Positions 26,675 through 36,800 of a stretch of 64,000 nt of DNA are shown here, piece after piece. Source of the DNA: Erysipelotrichaceae bacterium (lineage in GTDB: Bacteria; Bacillota_I; Bacilli_A; Erysipelotrichales; Erysipelotrichaceae); assembly GCA_017473265.1 (NCBI GenBank), contig JAFULQ010000010.1:36853-100852 (forward strand). The letters are read 5' to 3'. Made by a program: the position numbers and the translations under genes. Each line of letters starts with the position of its first letter. The first letter of the stretch is position 1. The notes under the pieces were generated by a model. That model did no database searches. It was not told the origin of the DNA and saw only the letters and a program-made list of their open reading frames with translations.

Positions 26675-26686
26675 ATTTATAAAGAA

Positions 26687-26833
26687 ATGGCACAAAATAA
26701 TGAAATTATTGTGAGTTTAGAATATAAAAACAATTATTCTGTTGTCATAGGTTTACCATATAAAATAGGATTGTTTAAGAAAATTGCGTTTGGAGATATT
26801 TTCGCTTTAGAAGGAAAGCATGATATTTTTTAG
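26687..26833 (+). CDS. 48-residue ORF divergent from padR
   Basis: An open frame encoding MAQNNEIIVSLEYKNNYSVV and a further 28 residues (VIGLPYKIGLFKKIAFGDIF and so on), ending at TAG 26831-26833. It lies in an otherwise empty 300-base gap, 13 bases behind a good divergent promoter. There is only a weak SD (AAAGA). It could be a small regulated protein, or the remnant of a longer gene. No family recognised. Confidence 0.35.
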   Translation: MAQNNEIIVSLEYKNNYSVVIGLPYKIGLFKKIAFGDIFALEGKHDIF

Positions 26834-26865
26834 ATAAAAACCTCTTAGAATTCAATCTAAGAGGT
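26834..26865 (-). terminator. Terminator of the methyltransferase gene
   Basis: Minus strand: ACCTCTTAGA, 6-base loop, TCTAAGAGGT then TTTT. The plus-strand side is less T-rich (TCTTCTTT) but might end the 48-residue ORF. Confidence 0.82.
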
Positions 26866-26870
26866 CTTCT

Positions 26871-27635
26871 TTATGGTTTTCTAGCTACAATCATGTATCG
26901 ATGAGTTGTACCTTCTATATAATTGTGTTTTACAATTTCTTCATGCATCTTTAATAATCGTTCGAAACAATTATTAACTGAAAAATTAGGAAATTCCCAT
27001 TCAATAATACGAGCGAACCAAACAAAAGCTCCAACATCATAAAAACGAATGGGTTTAAATGCTTCGTTTTGCTCAAGAATATCAAAGCCACATTTTCTAA
27101 AGAGATCAACTTGTTCATTTAAATTCATATGTGGAAAGGGTTTTGGTATATTTGGTAATACCATTTCAACTAATTCACGATCATTATCTTCACCTACTTG
27201 TTGAGTAATAAATAGTCCACCTTTTTTCAATAAACGATAGATTTCTTTCGCATTAAAATCACCATGTCTATTTAAAATTATATCAAACGATTCATTTGGA
27301 AAAGGAATATTCGAAGCATCTGAACATTCTTTAAAGTCAATTCCTAATGGTAATAAAATATCTTTGCATAATGCAACATTTGGTGAAAATCCTTCTGTAG
27401 CAGCTGTGTGTTCATGTGAGTGATTTAAAGATAACAAAAATTCTCCTCCACCAGTATCGTAGTCAAGTATTTTCATATCGTACTTAAGGTATTTGAGAAT
27501 AATCGTTTTATAGTCCCACGGTAAATCATTTCCCTCTTCATAGCGATTATTTATATGCGAAAAGTCCCACCCATGGATATGTGCTATTTTTTCTTCTTTT
27601 AACCAAATTTCTCTTAATGTATTAGGATTCATCAT
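26871..27635 (-). CDS. Class I SAM-dependent methyltransferase
   Basis: A 254-residue Rossmann-fold methyltransferase. Motif I reads KILDYDTGGGEFLLSL (about 54-69), with the acidic residue for SAM ribose at ATEGFSPN, SDASNIPFPNESFDIILNRHG is the motif II-III region, and EIYRLLKKGGLFITQQVGED follows as in UbiE/Tam-like enzymes. Substrate cannot be told. It forms a pair with the HD-domain gene 7 bases upstream. Two adjacent ATG codons are possible starts. Confidence 0.82.
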   Translation of the reverse strand: MMNPNTLREIWLKEEKIAHIHGWDFSHINNRYEEGNDLPWDYKTIILKYLKYDMKILDYDTGGGEFLLSLNHSHEHTAATEGFSPNVALCKDILLPLGIDFKECSDASNIPFPNESFDIILNRHGDFNAKEIYRLLKKGGLFITQQVGEDNDRELVEMVLPNIPKPFPHMNLNEQVDLFRKCGFDILEQNEAFKPIRFYDVGAFVWFARIIEWEFPNFSVNNCFERLLKMHEEIVKHNYIEGTTHRYMIVARKP

Positions 27636-27642
27636 ATTGCCT

Positions 27643-28218
27643 CTATTTTAAATACATTTCTTGTAATAGTTTATCCAAAAATTGTTCTAAAAATATATGT
27701 CTTTCAATAGCTATTCTTTTTCCTTCGTCAGTATTCATCATATCTTTTAACAACAATAATTTATCATAGAAATGCTGGATAGTATCTGTAAGTTTTCTTT
27801 TCCGTTCGCCACCAAATGCAAAGGTTCTTGCAATACCAATTGCTCCTATCGCGTCCAAACGATCTGCATCTTGCACAATTTTTGCTTCCAAAGTTGTAGG
27901 AGTCAATCCTTTATTCTTACTGTAAGAAACACTGTTAATTACATTACAAATAGAATCAATCATTTCATTATCCATGTTATGCAGATTTAGAAAATAACGT
28001 GCATTTTCATTATTTACAGTATTAAATAGTTTGTAATCATCTACATCATGTAAAAGTGCAGCTAGCGAAACTATAAATAGATTACATGTTGGTTCGGTAC
28101 TCGCAATTTGTAATGCATTATAATAAACACGCATAGAATGCTCTACATCATGTCCACCAAAATCATTACTAAAAATATCTTTGATGTATTCAATGGCAGA
28201 TTGAATAATTGTATTCAT
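27643..28218 (-). CDS. HD-domain phosphohydrolase (YedJ/YpgQ-like)
   Basis: A 191-residue HD-superfamily hydrolase. Metal ligands are H23-D24 region (GGHDVEHSMRVYYNA), the HD pair LAALLHDVDDYKLF near 51-62, and a late acidic residue in AKIVQDADRLDAIGAIGIAR (about 108-127), the arrangement of the YedJ/YpgQ group. YpgQ-type members hydrolyse nucleotides in vitro; substrate here unknown. SD AGGAGGAAA precedes the ATG. Same direction as the methyltransferase. Confidence 0.85.
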   Translation of the reverse strand: MNTIIQSAIEYIKDIFSNDFGGHDVEHSMRVYYNALQIASTEPTCNLFIVSLAALLHDVDDYKLFNTVNNENARYFLNLHNMDNEMIDSICNVINSVSYSKNKGLTPTTLEAKIVQDADRLDAIGAIGIARTFAFGGERKRKLTDTIQHFYDKLLLLKDMMNTDEGKRIAIERHIFLEQFLDKLLQEMYLK

Positions 28219-28235
28219 AATTATTTCCTCCTATA

Positions 28236-28260
28236 ACAAATGACAGGAAGACCCTGTCAT
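28236..28260 (-). terminator. Possible terminator after the acyltransferase gene
   Basis: Minus strand: ATGACAGG, loop GTCTT, CCTGTCAT then TTGTTAT. The stem is perfect but the T tract is poor. Confidence 0.45.
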
Positions 28261-28264
28261 TGTA

Positions 28265-29536
28265 TTAATCATTTTTACGTTTCTTTGTCATTTTGTATAA
28301 TTCTTCTGTCGCTAAACGAGCCTTAGTAACAGATTCATTTCCTTTAGGGAAACAAAAATAAGAATATTCATTGTTACCAATACCAATAACATCACCAATT
28401 TCATACCAATAATAATCAGAATATAAAGTATGAGAATAAGATGGACCTTGTTTATAATCTAATTTTCCATCAGCACTTACTAAATGGAATCCATTAAGAT
28501 CATGTCTTAAATGACCAGAACCAATATCACAGATACCATCTAAGTTAACTTGGATAGATATATCTACATCTGCATCCAATAAATAAGTACCCTCTTCAAG
28601 TTCTTTACGAACACATTCACGTTCCCACTTATACCAATCAGGAATATGAGGATAATAAGTTTCACCTTCATTTGCTTGTAATTGGCCATATTCATCCATA
28701 GTCCATTGTTTATTACATGCATGACATGTCAAATGAATACCTTTTCCTTCCATTTGGTTTTCAGTACCACAATGAGGACATTTATAAAGAATTCTATGCA
28801 ATCCATCGGCTCTAAAAGGAACATCAATAGAAATTTTATTATCTCTTTGCCATGCAAAGTTATCAAAAGAGAAAGCTTCTGCTAATAAAGCATTCAATTC
28901 CGCAACTGATTTTGATTTCACTTCTTCAGCAGTCGCAATACATTTTACATGTGCACTAACTTCAACATCACGAATTTGCAACATATTGTATAAAGGATCG
29001 CGATGAAAAGCACCTTTTGTAATAACCGTAACAACAGGAACACCAAGACGTTTCATTAATAATCCAAGTCTAGAAGGCATAGTTGTTGCACAACCATCAA
29101 ATGAATAACCAGCCTCAGGATACATCAATACACTACTCTTATTTTCCTTTAACATGTAATTAATATCATTAATTAAATTCATATCAGGAACAAATTTATG
29201 TGTTGGAGTACAACCTAATAAGCGCATAAGTTTACCTAAAATACCACTCATTGCGTCAACGGAACATACAATACCTAATTTCTTAGGATAGAAAATACCA
29301 TATGCTAATTTCATATCTGTAAAACTACAATGATTCATTAAAATCAAGCAAGGTTGATCTTTTACTAAATCATAACGTTCTGTTGTATATTTAAATTTCG
29401 TTTTCCATAAAGTAGGTGCTACACCAATGCGAACAATTGTAGCTAACCATTGTTGCGGTTTCATTGGTTTTTTATGTTGTAATTTAGGTAGTTTTAAAAC
29501 CTCTTCATATGACATTTTCTTTGTATTAATTTTCAT
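28265..29536 (-). CDS. PlsC-type acyltransferase with C-terminal zinc ribbon
   Basis: 423 residues. The first half is a glycerophosphate-type acyltransferase with the catalytic MNHCSFTD (H69, D74) and YPEAGYSFDG (139-148) motifs. The second half has a zinc ribbon, C253-x2-C256 and C271-x2-C274, followed by a domain rich in Asp and Tyr of unknown role. Most PlsC proteins are about 250 residues and lack the ribbon, so this is a fusion. It may acylate lipid or cell-envelope substrates. No membrane helix is clear. SD GAAGGAAGAA precedes the ATG. Confidence 0.8.
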   Translation of the reverse strand: MKINTKKMSYEEVLKLPKLQHKKPMKPQQWLATIVRIGVAPTLWKTKFKYTTERYDLVKDQPCLILMNHCSFTDMKLAYGIFYPKKLGIVCSVDAMSGILGKLMRLLGCTPTHKFVPDMNLINDINYMLKENKSSVLMYPEAGYSFDGCATTMPSRLGLLMKRLGVPVVTVITKGAFHRDPLYNMLQIRDVEVSAHVKCIATAEEVKSKSVAELNALLAEAFSFDNFAWQRDNKISIDVPFRADGLHRILYKCPHCGTENQMEGKGIHLTCHACNKQWTMDEYGQLQANEGETYYPHIPDWYKWERECVRKELEEGTYLLDADVDISIQVNLDGICDIGSGHLRHDLNGFHLVSADGKLDYKQGPSYSHTLYSDYYWYEIGDVIGIGNNEYSYFCFPKGNESVTKARLATEELYKMTKKRKND

Positions 29537-29587
29537 AATATTCTTCCTTCGATTATTCTTTACTTATGTAAAGTATATCATGAAATC

Positions 29588-29617
29588 ATAAAAAAGACAG
29601 TAGATAAAACTACTGTC
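29588..29617 (-). terminator. Terminator after the SEL1/TPR gene
   Basis: Minus strand: GACAGTAG, 6-base loop, CTACTGTC then TTTTTT. Confidence 0.85.
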
Positions 29618-29657
29618 ATATAATTAAGATATAGATATAAAATTAATATAACAATAT

Positions 29658-31109
29658 TTAATTATTATTCAACCATGCTAATAATTTTTCAAAATCATCT
29701 ATTTCAGATATTTTCGCATCAGTTAACGAATTACGTAAACCCGTTAAAATAGCATGTAACTCAGTATTTACTGTAATGGAATTATTATTTCCCCTTGCAT
29801 TTAAAATTTCTTTTGCTTTTTCAAAATCTTTTTGAGTACCACGTCCATCAAAGTACATCATTCCTAATAAATAAGTAGCTTTAAAATACCAATGACGATT
29901 TGGAATATTTGTTAAATTAGCAACAAATTCTTGATGCAATTCTTTCCAAACAGTACTTAACATTTCAAAAGCACGCACTTGATCAATTACATTTTCATTT
30001 GCTTCATACATCGGTTTTTTATCAAAGCGCTCATCATTCCATATTTTACCCATAGCATAATATTCAGCTAACATTACTTGAACCCCAGGATGAGTACATT
30101 TTAATTCATACGCACGTTTTAATCCATCGATAAACTTAGTACTGCTTGGTTGATAAGGAGAAACCACCCATTTACAATATTGACTCTTATTTGAACCTAA
30201 ATAATCACCTACAAAATCTTTAGCATAACATAATGCTTCAGCATATACACAATCAGGATCATTTAAATTAGAACCAGTATGCAATTGTTTTCCTAATTTA
30301 TAAACATCATAGTCTTCAGGAGGTAAATTTTGAAACCAATTATTATTAAAACGCCAGAATTTAAGTGCCGCCGCTTTCGAGCAACCAGCATAAAAGGCTT
30401 TATCATAGTAATCTAGCGCAATTGTAGGAATTCTTTTACTATTCTCTGCAACCAATATCATTGATTCAACATCACCTGAATTCGCTGCCTTTTGTAAATG
30501 TTTATCTACTTTCTCTTTCCATTTATTAATATTATTTTCATTTTGATCATAAGCAAATGTTTCTAAATCCTTATAATTAGGATCATTTGTTAAATCATTT
30601 GTTTTAATAATTTTATGGGCATTAGTATATACTTTATACCCTTCTTCATAGATTTCATTTGCACAATCTGCTAAAAATAATTCAGCTATAGCTTCTTCAC
30701 GATTATTACCTTCATGCATATGATGAACACTAGCACACTTTTTCATTGTTTTATATGCCATCATACGATCACGATTTGTACCAATTCCATATCGATAACA
30801 TTCAGCTAACAATTCTGCAGCTTTAACATTTTCAATATAAACATAAAAAGTAGAACTATTACAAAGTTCAAAACATTTTTTATAATCCCCTTGATCCTTA
30901 TATAACTTCGCTAAATAATAAACAGCCTCAGGTGAATAGTTTTTAGCCTCAGTTAGTTTAGATATTGCCTGATCATTTAAGCCTTGAGAAATGAATTCAA
31001 GTCCTTCATGAATCAATTGTTGAGCTAGAGCCTTTTTTCTTTCTTCTTCTTGGCGTTTCAATTCTTTCTTTTCTTCATGTTTTGCTTTAAGTGAATCAAA
31101 TAATCCCAT
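29658..31109 (-). CDS. TPR/SEL1-like repeat protein
   Basis: About 483 residues. An N-terminal charged coiled coil (LKAKHEEKKELKRQEEERKKAL) is followed by helical repeats, the first being a clear TPR-like unit (EGLEFISQGLNDQAISKLTEAKNYSPEAVYYLAKLY), and later SEL1-type units (ATYLLGMMYFDGRGTQKDFEKAKEIL). ATG 31109 is chosen because GGGAGGAA precedes it; the ATG at 31124 lies before that SD. Such proteins act as scaffolds. It stands downstream of the hscC/J-TPR genes on the same strand and may belong to the same process. Function unknown. Confidence 0.75.
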   Translation of the reverse strand: MGLFDSLKAKHEEKKELKRQEEERKKALAQQLIHEGLEFISQGLNDQAISKLTEAKNYSPEAVYYLAKLYKDQGDYKKCFELCNSSTFYVYIENVKAAELLAECYRYGIGTNRDRMMAYKTMKKCASVHHMHEGNNREEAIAELFLADCANEIYEEGYKVYTNAHKIIKTNDLTNDPNYKDLETFAYDQNENNINKWKEKVDKHLQKAANSGDVESMILVAENSKRIPTIALDYYDKAFYAGCSKAAALKFWRFNNNWFQNLPPEDYDVYKLGKQLHTGSNLNDPDCVYAEALCYAKDFVGDYLGSNKSQYCKWVVSPYQPSSTKFIDGLKRAYELKCTHPGVQVMLAEYYAMGKIWNDERFDKKPMYEANENVIDQVRAFEMLSTVWKELHQEFVANLTNIPNRHWYFKATYLLGMMYFDGRGTQKDFEKAKEILNARGNNNSITVNTELHAILTGLRNSLTDAKISEIDDFEKLLAWLNNN

Positions 31110-31205
31110 AAATATTCCTCCCAAATTATTACGTATTATTTAAATTTAAAATAGAACAAAAACTACTAAATAAAACATTATAAACTTTCATAACAAGTAA
31201 ATATA

Positions 31206-32144
31206 CTATTGTAAATCTTCTTTTAATTTTAAAATATTCTTTTCTATTTCAAAGATTATCTTCTTAAATTCTTCATCAGACTTCCCTGTTGGATCATCTA
31301 ATTGCCAATTATCATCAAATTCTTTACCAATATATGGACATGTAACATTACAACCCATGGATATTACAATATCACAATCTGGAATTTCTGAAATTAATTT
31401 AGAATATTGTGTCTTTTCCATATCGATATTATAAATTTCTTTGATAATTCGTACTGCATCTTGATTGATTTGCGGTTTGGTTTCTGTACCAGCTGAATAG
31501 GATTCAAAAACATCTTTAGCTAAATGTTTACCTAATGCTTCCGCAATTTGACTACGACAAGAATTGTGTACGCAAATAAATGCTACTTTTTTCTTTCTTT
31601 TATAGAATGGGCATCTATCTTTAATACATTGTGTGTTTTTATCACTATACATACATTTAATAGTATCCATTTCTAATTTTACATTATAATTTTCATTAAT
31701 GAAATCAACAGCTTGTTGAAAACTTAAAAACGCATCTCTTTTACAACATCTTGGGCCACCAATTTGAGATAGAGTATTTAATGCTTTAGAAGTAAATTCC
31801 ATATGTTTGCCCCAAGAAGCATCATTACTTAATGGTCCTGTGCCATCAATAATAGATAATGCTGCACCCATAGAACTTGCTGCACCACATACTCCCCACA
31901 TACCACAAGTAGCACCTGGCATTTGTAAGCCACGTTTCATAATCTCTTGTAAACAACTTTGTAAATCAATATTTTCACCTGCATTATAATAAGCAGTTAA
32001 TAAGGCTGCACCATCTAATATATGGTGTTCAGGACCATGTATTCTAACATATTCATTTCTAGCAATATGATTGAATATTTCGATAGGATTTCTACTAGAT
32101 TCATGCAAACAAGCTTCAATAATTTTACTTACTCTTTCCTCCAT
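31206..32144 (-). CDS. DUF5714-arsenate reductase fusion
   Basis: 312 residues in two domains. Residues 1-180 match DUF5714, a cysteine-rich domain with GATCGMWGVCGAASSMG (77-93), CC at 133-134 and a cluster C164, C173, C178. Residues 185-312 are a low-molecular-weight phosphatase-fold arsenate reductase: P loop CVHNSCR (191-197), then a redox pair C265/C270 (MGCNVTCP) and DDPTGK. ArsC uses a Cys relay to reduce arsenate with thioredoxin. No ars operon surrounds it. The fusion suggests a redox or metal link; whether it reduces arsenate is unproved. Confidence 0.85.
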   Translation of the reverse strand: MEERVSKIIEACLHESSRNPIEIFNHIARNEYVRIHGPEHHILDGAALLTAYYNAGENIDLQSCLQEIMKRGLQMPGATCGMWGVCGAASSMGAALSIIDGTGPLSNDASWGKHMEFTSKALNTLSQIGGPRCCKRDAFLSFQQAVDFINENYNVKLEMDTIKCMYSDKNTQCIKDRCPFYKRKKKVAFICVHNSCRSQIAEALGKHLAKDVFESYSAGTETKPQINQDAVRIIKEIYNIDMEKTQYSKLISEIPDCDIVISMGCNVTCPYIGKEFDDNWQLDDPTGKSDEEFKKIIFEIEKNILKLKEDLQ

Positions 32145-32186
32145 AAGAAGTCCTCTTTCTATTTGTTGATATATTTAAATATATAC

Positions 32187-33872
32187 TTATGCTAAATTTG
32201 TATCAATTTCATTAAATAATTGACCAATTTTCTTTCGAGATAATTCTATTTCCGTACGATTTTGACGAGCCAACACTTGTTCAAATTCTGTTAATGCACG
32301 ATCAATTTCATATCGATATTCAGGCATTTCTTGATAAAGACGTTCCCCTTGTAATAAAAGTAATTGATTTACTTCTTCATCACGAGGATTTTGTTTTAAA
32401 TATTGTAGTTTTTCTAATTGAATAGTTGCTTCTTCATCACTCATTTGATTTTTTTCATTTTGAATAATAACCTTACGACGAATTCCTGTAGAATGTACAT
32501 AAACTTCAACTTCTAACAAAGCATTGACATCATATGTATATGTAATATCTATTGCTTCTTTTCCTTTAGGGCCAGCAGGTACTGGAACCGAAATTTCACC
32601 CAACAATAAGTTGAAGTAAGCCTTTCTACTTTCACCCTGTAAGACTTTGATATTAACTTGTGTTTGGTTATCGTGAGCAGTATATACTGTTTGAGTTCGA
32701 CTAACAGGAATTACTGTATTACGTTCAATAATTGGCAAATAATGACCGGTTTCATCAAACATACCATTATGCATAACAATTTCAGTACCTAATGTATATG
32801 GACAAACATCGGTTAATATAACTTCTTGAATCTCTTTATCTCGTGCTTTCATTCCACATTGTAAAGCAACACCTAAAGCAACTGCTTTATCTGGATCAAT
32901 ATCACAACTATATTTGTTCCCAAACAAACGAGAAACAAAGCGACGGATAATTGGCAATTTTGTTGCGCCTCCAACTAAAATGACTTGATCAATATCATTT
33001 AGTGTTACACCTGCATCTTTTAAACTTCTTTCAATTGGACGACGTAATTTATCCAAAAGTGAAGAACAAGCATTTTCATAATCATCCAATGTAATATGCA
33101 TTTCATATTTTTTCTCTTCAATTGTATAACTCATCGTTATTTCATCCATGGTTGAAAATGCACATTTACATGTTTCAGCTACCTTATAAATTTCATTTAA
33201 TGTAATAATATCCAATAAATCACTGGAAATATGATTATGATTTAAAAACATTTTACATAAAACTTCAGTAAAATCTTCTCCACCAACATAATTATCACCA
33301 GCAATTGCATGTACTTCCATAATCGAACCATACAACTCTAAAATAGAAACATCAAATGTTCCACCACCTAAATCAAATACCAAATAACGTGAATCATCCT
33401 TTTTATCCATACCAAAAGCAATCGCAGCTGCTGTAGGCTCATTGATAATACGATGTACTTTTAATCCAGCTAATTCCCCTGCTTTTTTAGTAGCTTTTCT
33501 TTGCAAATCATTAAAATAAGCAGGAACACTAATAATAGCTTCAGTTACTTTTTCTTTAAGATATACTTCCGCATCTTCCTTTAAACTTCTAAGTAATAAA
33601 CTAGATAATTCTACTGCATTGAATTGTCTATTGCCTAAAACATATTCTTTATTAGTGCCCATACTACGTTTAAATACACGAGCAGTTTCTAAAGGATAAA
33701 GCATACCACGCTCTTTTGCAATTTCGCCCACATATACTTTTCCATCAGCATCTACACTAATAACAGATGGAGTTAATTCTTTTCCAAGTCGATTAGGAAT
33801 AATCTCGGCTTTTCCATTACGAAAACATGAAACTAAACTATTCGTAGTTCCTAAATCAATACCAATAAGCAT
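32187..33872 (-). CDS. hscC: HscC-type Hsp70 chaperone
   Basis: An Hsp70 of 561 residues, shorter than DnaK (about 610) and close to E. coli HscC, whose sequence it follows closely: IGIDLGTTNSLVSCFRNG, FKRSMGTN, ELSSLLLRSLKEDAE, INEPTAAAIAFGM, FDLGGGTFDVSILE, GDNYVGGEDF and VILTDVCPYTLGTEI. The ATPase domain is complete; the substrate-binding domain is short with no DnaK lid extension. Its start is 2 bases after the stop of the J/TPR gene, so the two are cotranscribed and coupled. HscC is a specialised Hsp70 with its own J partners, DjlB and DjlC. Confidence 0.92.
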   Translation of the reverse strand: MLIGIDLGTTNSLVSCFRNGKAEIIPNRLGKELTPSVISVDADGKVYVGEIAKERGMLYPLETARVFKRSMGTNKEYVLGNRQFNAVELSSLLLRSLKEDAEVYLKEKVTEAIISVPAYFNDLQRKATKKAGELAGLKVHRIINEPTAAAIAFGMDKKDDSRYLVFDLGGGTFDVSILELYGSIMEVHAIAGDNYVGGEDFTEVLCKMFLNHNHISSDLLDIITLNEIYKVAETCKCAFSTMDEITMSYTIEEKKYEMHITLDDYENACSSLLDKLRRPIERSLKDAGVTLNDIDQVILVGGATKLPIIRRFVSRLFGNKYSCDIDPDKAVALGVALQCGMKARDKEIQEVILTDVCPYTLGTEIVMHNGMFDETGHYLPIIERNTVIPVSRTQTVYTAHDNQTQVNIKVLQGESRKAYFNLLLGEISVPVPAGPKGKEAIDITYTYDVNALLEVEVYVHSTGIRRKVIIQNEKNQMSDEEATIQLEKLQYLKQNPRDEEVNQLLLLQGERLYQEMPEYRYEIDRALTEFEQVLARQNRTEIELSRKKIGQLFNEIDTNLA

Positions 33873-33874
33873 GA

Positions 33875-36800
33875 TTAATAACCTCTTCTAAATAAACGAC
33901 GAATGCCAGAAATAAAATCTAAGTCATCTGACCAACGTTTAATACTATCTTGATAAAGTTCCATAGCCTTATCATAATTGCCGCATATTTCTTCTATATT
34001 GGCCTTAAAGATATCCGCATCTTTACAATAACAATAGTTACAACCATCACATAACGGAAGGTTATATACTACATCAAGTTCTGCTTTTGCTTCATCAATT
34101 CGACCTAAAATAGCCAACGCCAATGCTCTTCGGCTACGATATAAAGCAAGATTTCTTGTTGAATTAGAAATTATTTCATCTAATTCTATAAGTGCTTCTT
34201 GTGCGTACTTACGAGCATCATCATAATTTCCATTCCACCATTGCACTTGAGCCATATTCATAAATTGATGAGAAATATCATTACTATTCTTTGATTTTTT
34301 CTTAAGAATCCTCATTTGTACTTTTTCATCACCATCTAATTCAGCTAATAATAAAGATAAACGTTCTGCATCAAATTTATTTAGCTTATTTTTTAACTCA
34401 AATAAAGAACTACGCGCTTCATCAATTCTTCCAGTAAACAACTTATAATCAATGTAAGAAGCTTTTAAACACTTATCCTTAGGTTTTGCTTCTTTCCACG
34501 TATCTAAAATTTGATTAGCTTCATCCCACATACCAAACTGACAATAAACATCAAATTTCTCTTTAAATACATCATCATTACCATATTTTTCAGTCAATTC
34601 ATCAATAACAGCAATTGCTTCTAATGGACGATTTAATCGACGTAAAATCATTGCTTTATGATAATAATATTTAGATTGATTACCCTTCCATTCATTCGCA
34701 ATACGAATGACTTGATTAATCTGTTCTAAAGACTCTTCATATCGTTTCATTTTGTCATATAAATATGACATACCGTTATAACCATCAATATCCTCTGGAT
34801 CCATTTCTTGTAACTGTAAGAAATAGTTTTCACCTTTTTCAAATAAATCTAAAATACGACAACATGTTCCAGCATAGAATAAGTAAACCGGTTTAGCTTC
34901 ATGCTTAATTAATAACTCATAATAATATAAAGCTTTATCAGCATCATGATTTAAATCTTGATAATATAATTCAGCCAATTCTTGTTCAACATTCATAGAA
35001 CGACGTTCAACTTGTTCTAATTGATGATAAATATCTAATGCTTCTTTCCTACTACCACCACGTTTTAACAACCAAGCTTTATAATCAAGACTTGCATAAT
35101 AATTTTCATCATAAGAAAGACTCTTATTCGCAAATTCTAACATTAACTTACGATCTTCTTCTTTATTCGCATCTAAATGTTGTGCTTCTAAGCATAATAA
35201 TCGATAATACAAACATGCACAGTCATTAAACACTTCACCCGTTTCAACACGTTGAGCAATTTTACGATACAAATCTAATGCTTCTTCTAATTTATTTTCA
35301 CCAAAATTCAATAATTCAGCTTCACACCAAACTACATTGATTTCATCAGCAACACCATTTTGACGAAGGAAATCTAACATATAACGAACACCTTCATAGG
35401 CATTATTACGTAATAAAATACGCATTTTTAAAATATATACACCTAAATCTCCACCTTCTAATTCTAATGCACGATTAACAGCTTCAAAAGCTTCACGATC
35501 TTTACCAACATCAAAATACGTTTGCGCAAGCAAATAGAATCCATGATATGAATTTGGTAAGATGCGTATTAGCTTTTCATAAACATCAATAGCTCGATAC
35601 ATATTACCAACAAAGCACAAAATACGTCCCATATTTGTAAGAATCTCAGGATTCTCAGGAGAAATTTCTAGTGCTTGTTCATATTTCAAAAGTGCTTCTT
35701 CTTTATTGTTTAATTTAATTAGACAACTACCCTGCATTTGTAATTTATCTGATAATGAATTTATACGATCATTTACTTCTTTTGATCCATCACTGACCAT
35801 ATTTTGAATCCAATCAACAGTTTCTTGTAAATGATTTAAAGCATTACTATAATCTTCTAATGAATAATAAATTTTAGCTAACAAATTATGATATTCATAA
35901 GCATCTTCATAAGTAGCCTGAATAGATATAGCCATATTCAAAGCATCATTTGCACGTTCATTTTGTAAATAACACCATGCTAAATTGATACGTAATTTAT
36001 CATTTGAAGGATTGTTCTCAACATCTTTTTCTAATTTTAAAATTAGATTATTATTGTAATCTTGAATCAATTGGTGTAATTGATAAATTCGTCTTTGATC
36101 ACCACCAGCTAAATCCATTAATCCAAAAATTAATGTTTTAGCTTCTTCATATTTACCTTGTTTAGCAAGACAATTTGCCAATAATTCTTTAGCATATGCA
36201 AAATCAGAACGCAATAAAAGAACATGACGACAACACGCTTCGCATGTTATTAAATCATTCATATTAAAACATTGTTGTGCCCATTCTAATTGAATTTTAG
36301 CATTCTCAGGATACTTTTTAGCTAACATTTTATAGCCTTCAATACCTTTTTCAATCTCACCATTTTGAACCAACAATAAATTATTTAACACTTCACCATA
36401 TGGATGACTTTCTGATAAATGATTCATTTGATTAAGAATACTACCCATATCCTCTAAAGAACTTTGATTCGCTTTATAATATAATTTGCGATATGCATCA
36501 CAATCTTTGCCATTTAATCCTGGAGTAAATAACTCTGAAGGAAGATTTTCTGCATAACAAATACCATTAATAACCGCAAAATCAATAAAATCCTTTGGAT
36601 ATGTTTCATACAACTCTTCTTTACGTTCTAACCAATGAAATACATGATCTAATGTTTGCCATACAGATTGAGGAATAAAATAATCCTCCATTAAAAAACG
36701 TAACAAAATTTCTTCTATTAAAGGACGAGTATCCAAGGCTACACAAACATCCTCATTCAATAATGTAATCCAATTTTCTGCATTAATACGACAAGGAAAA

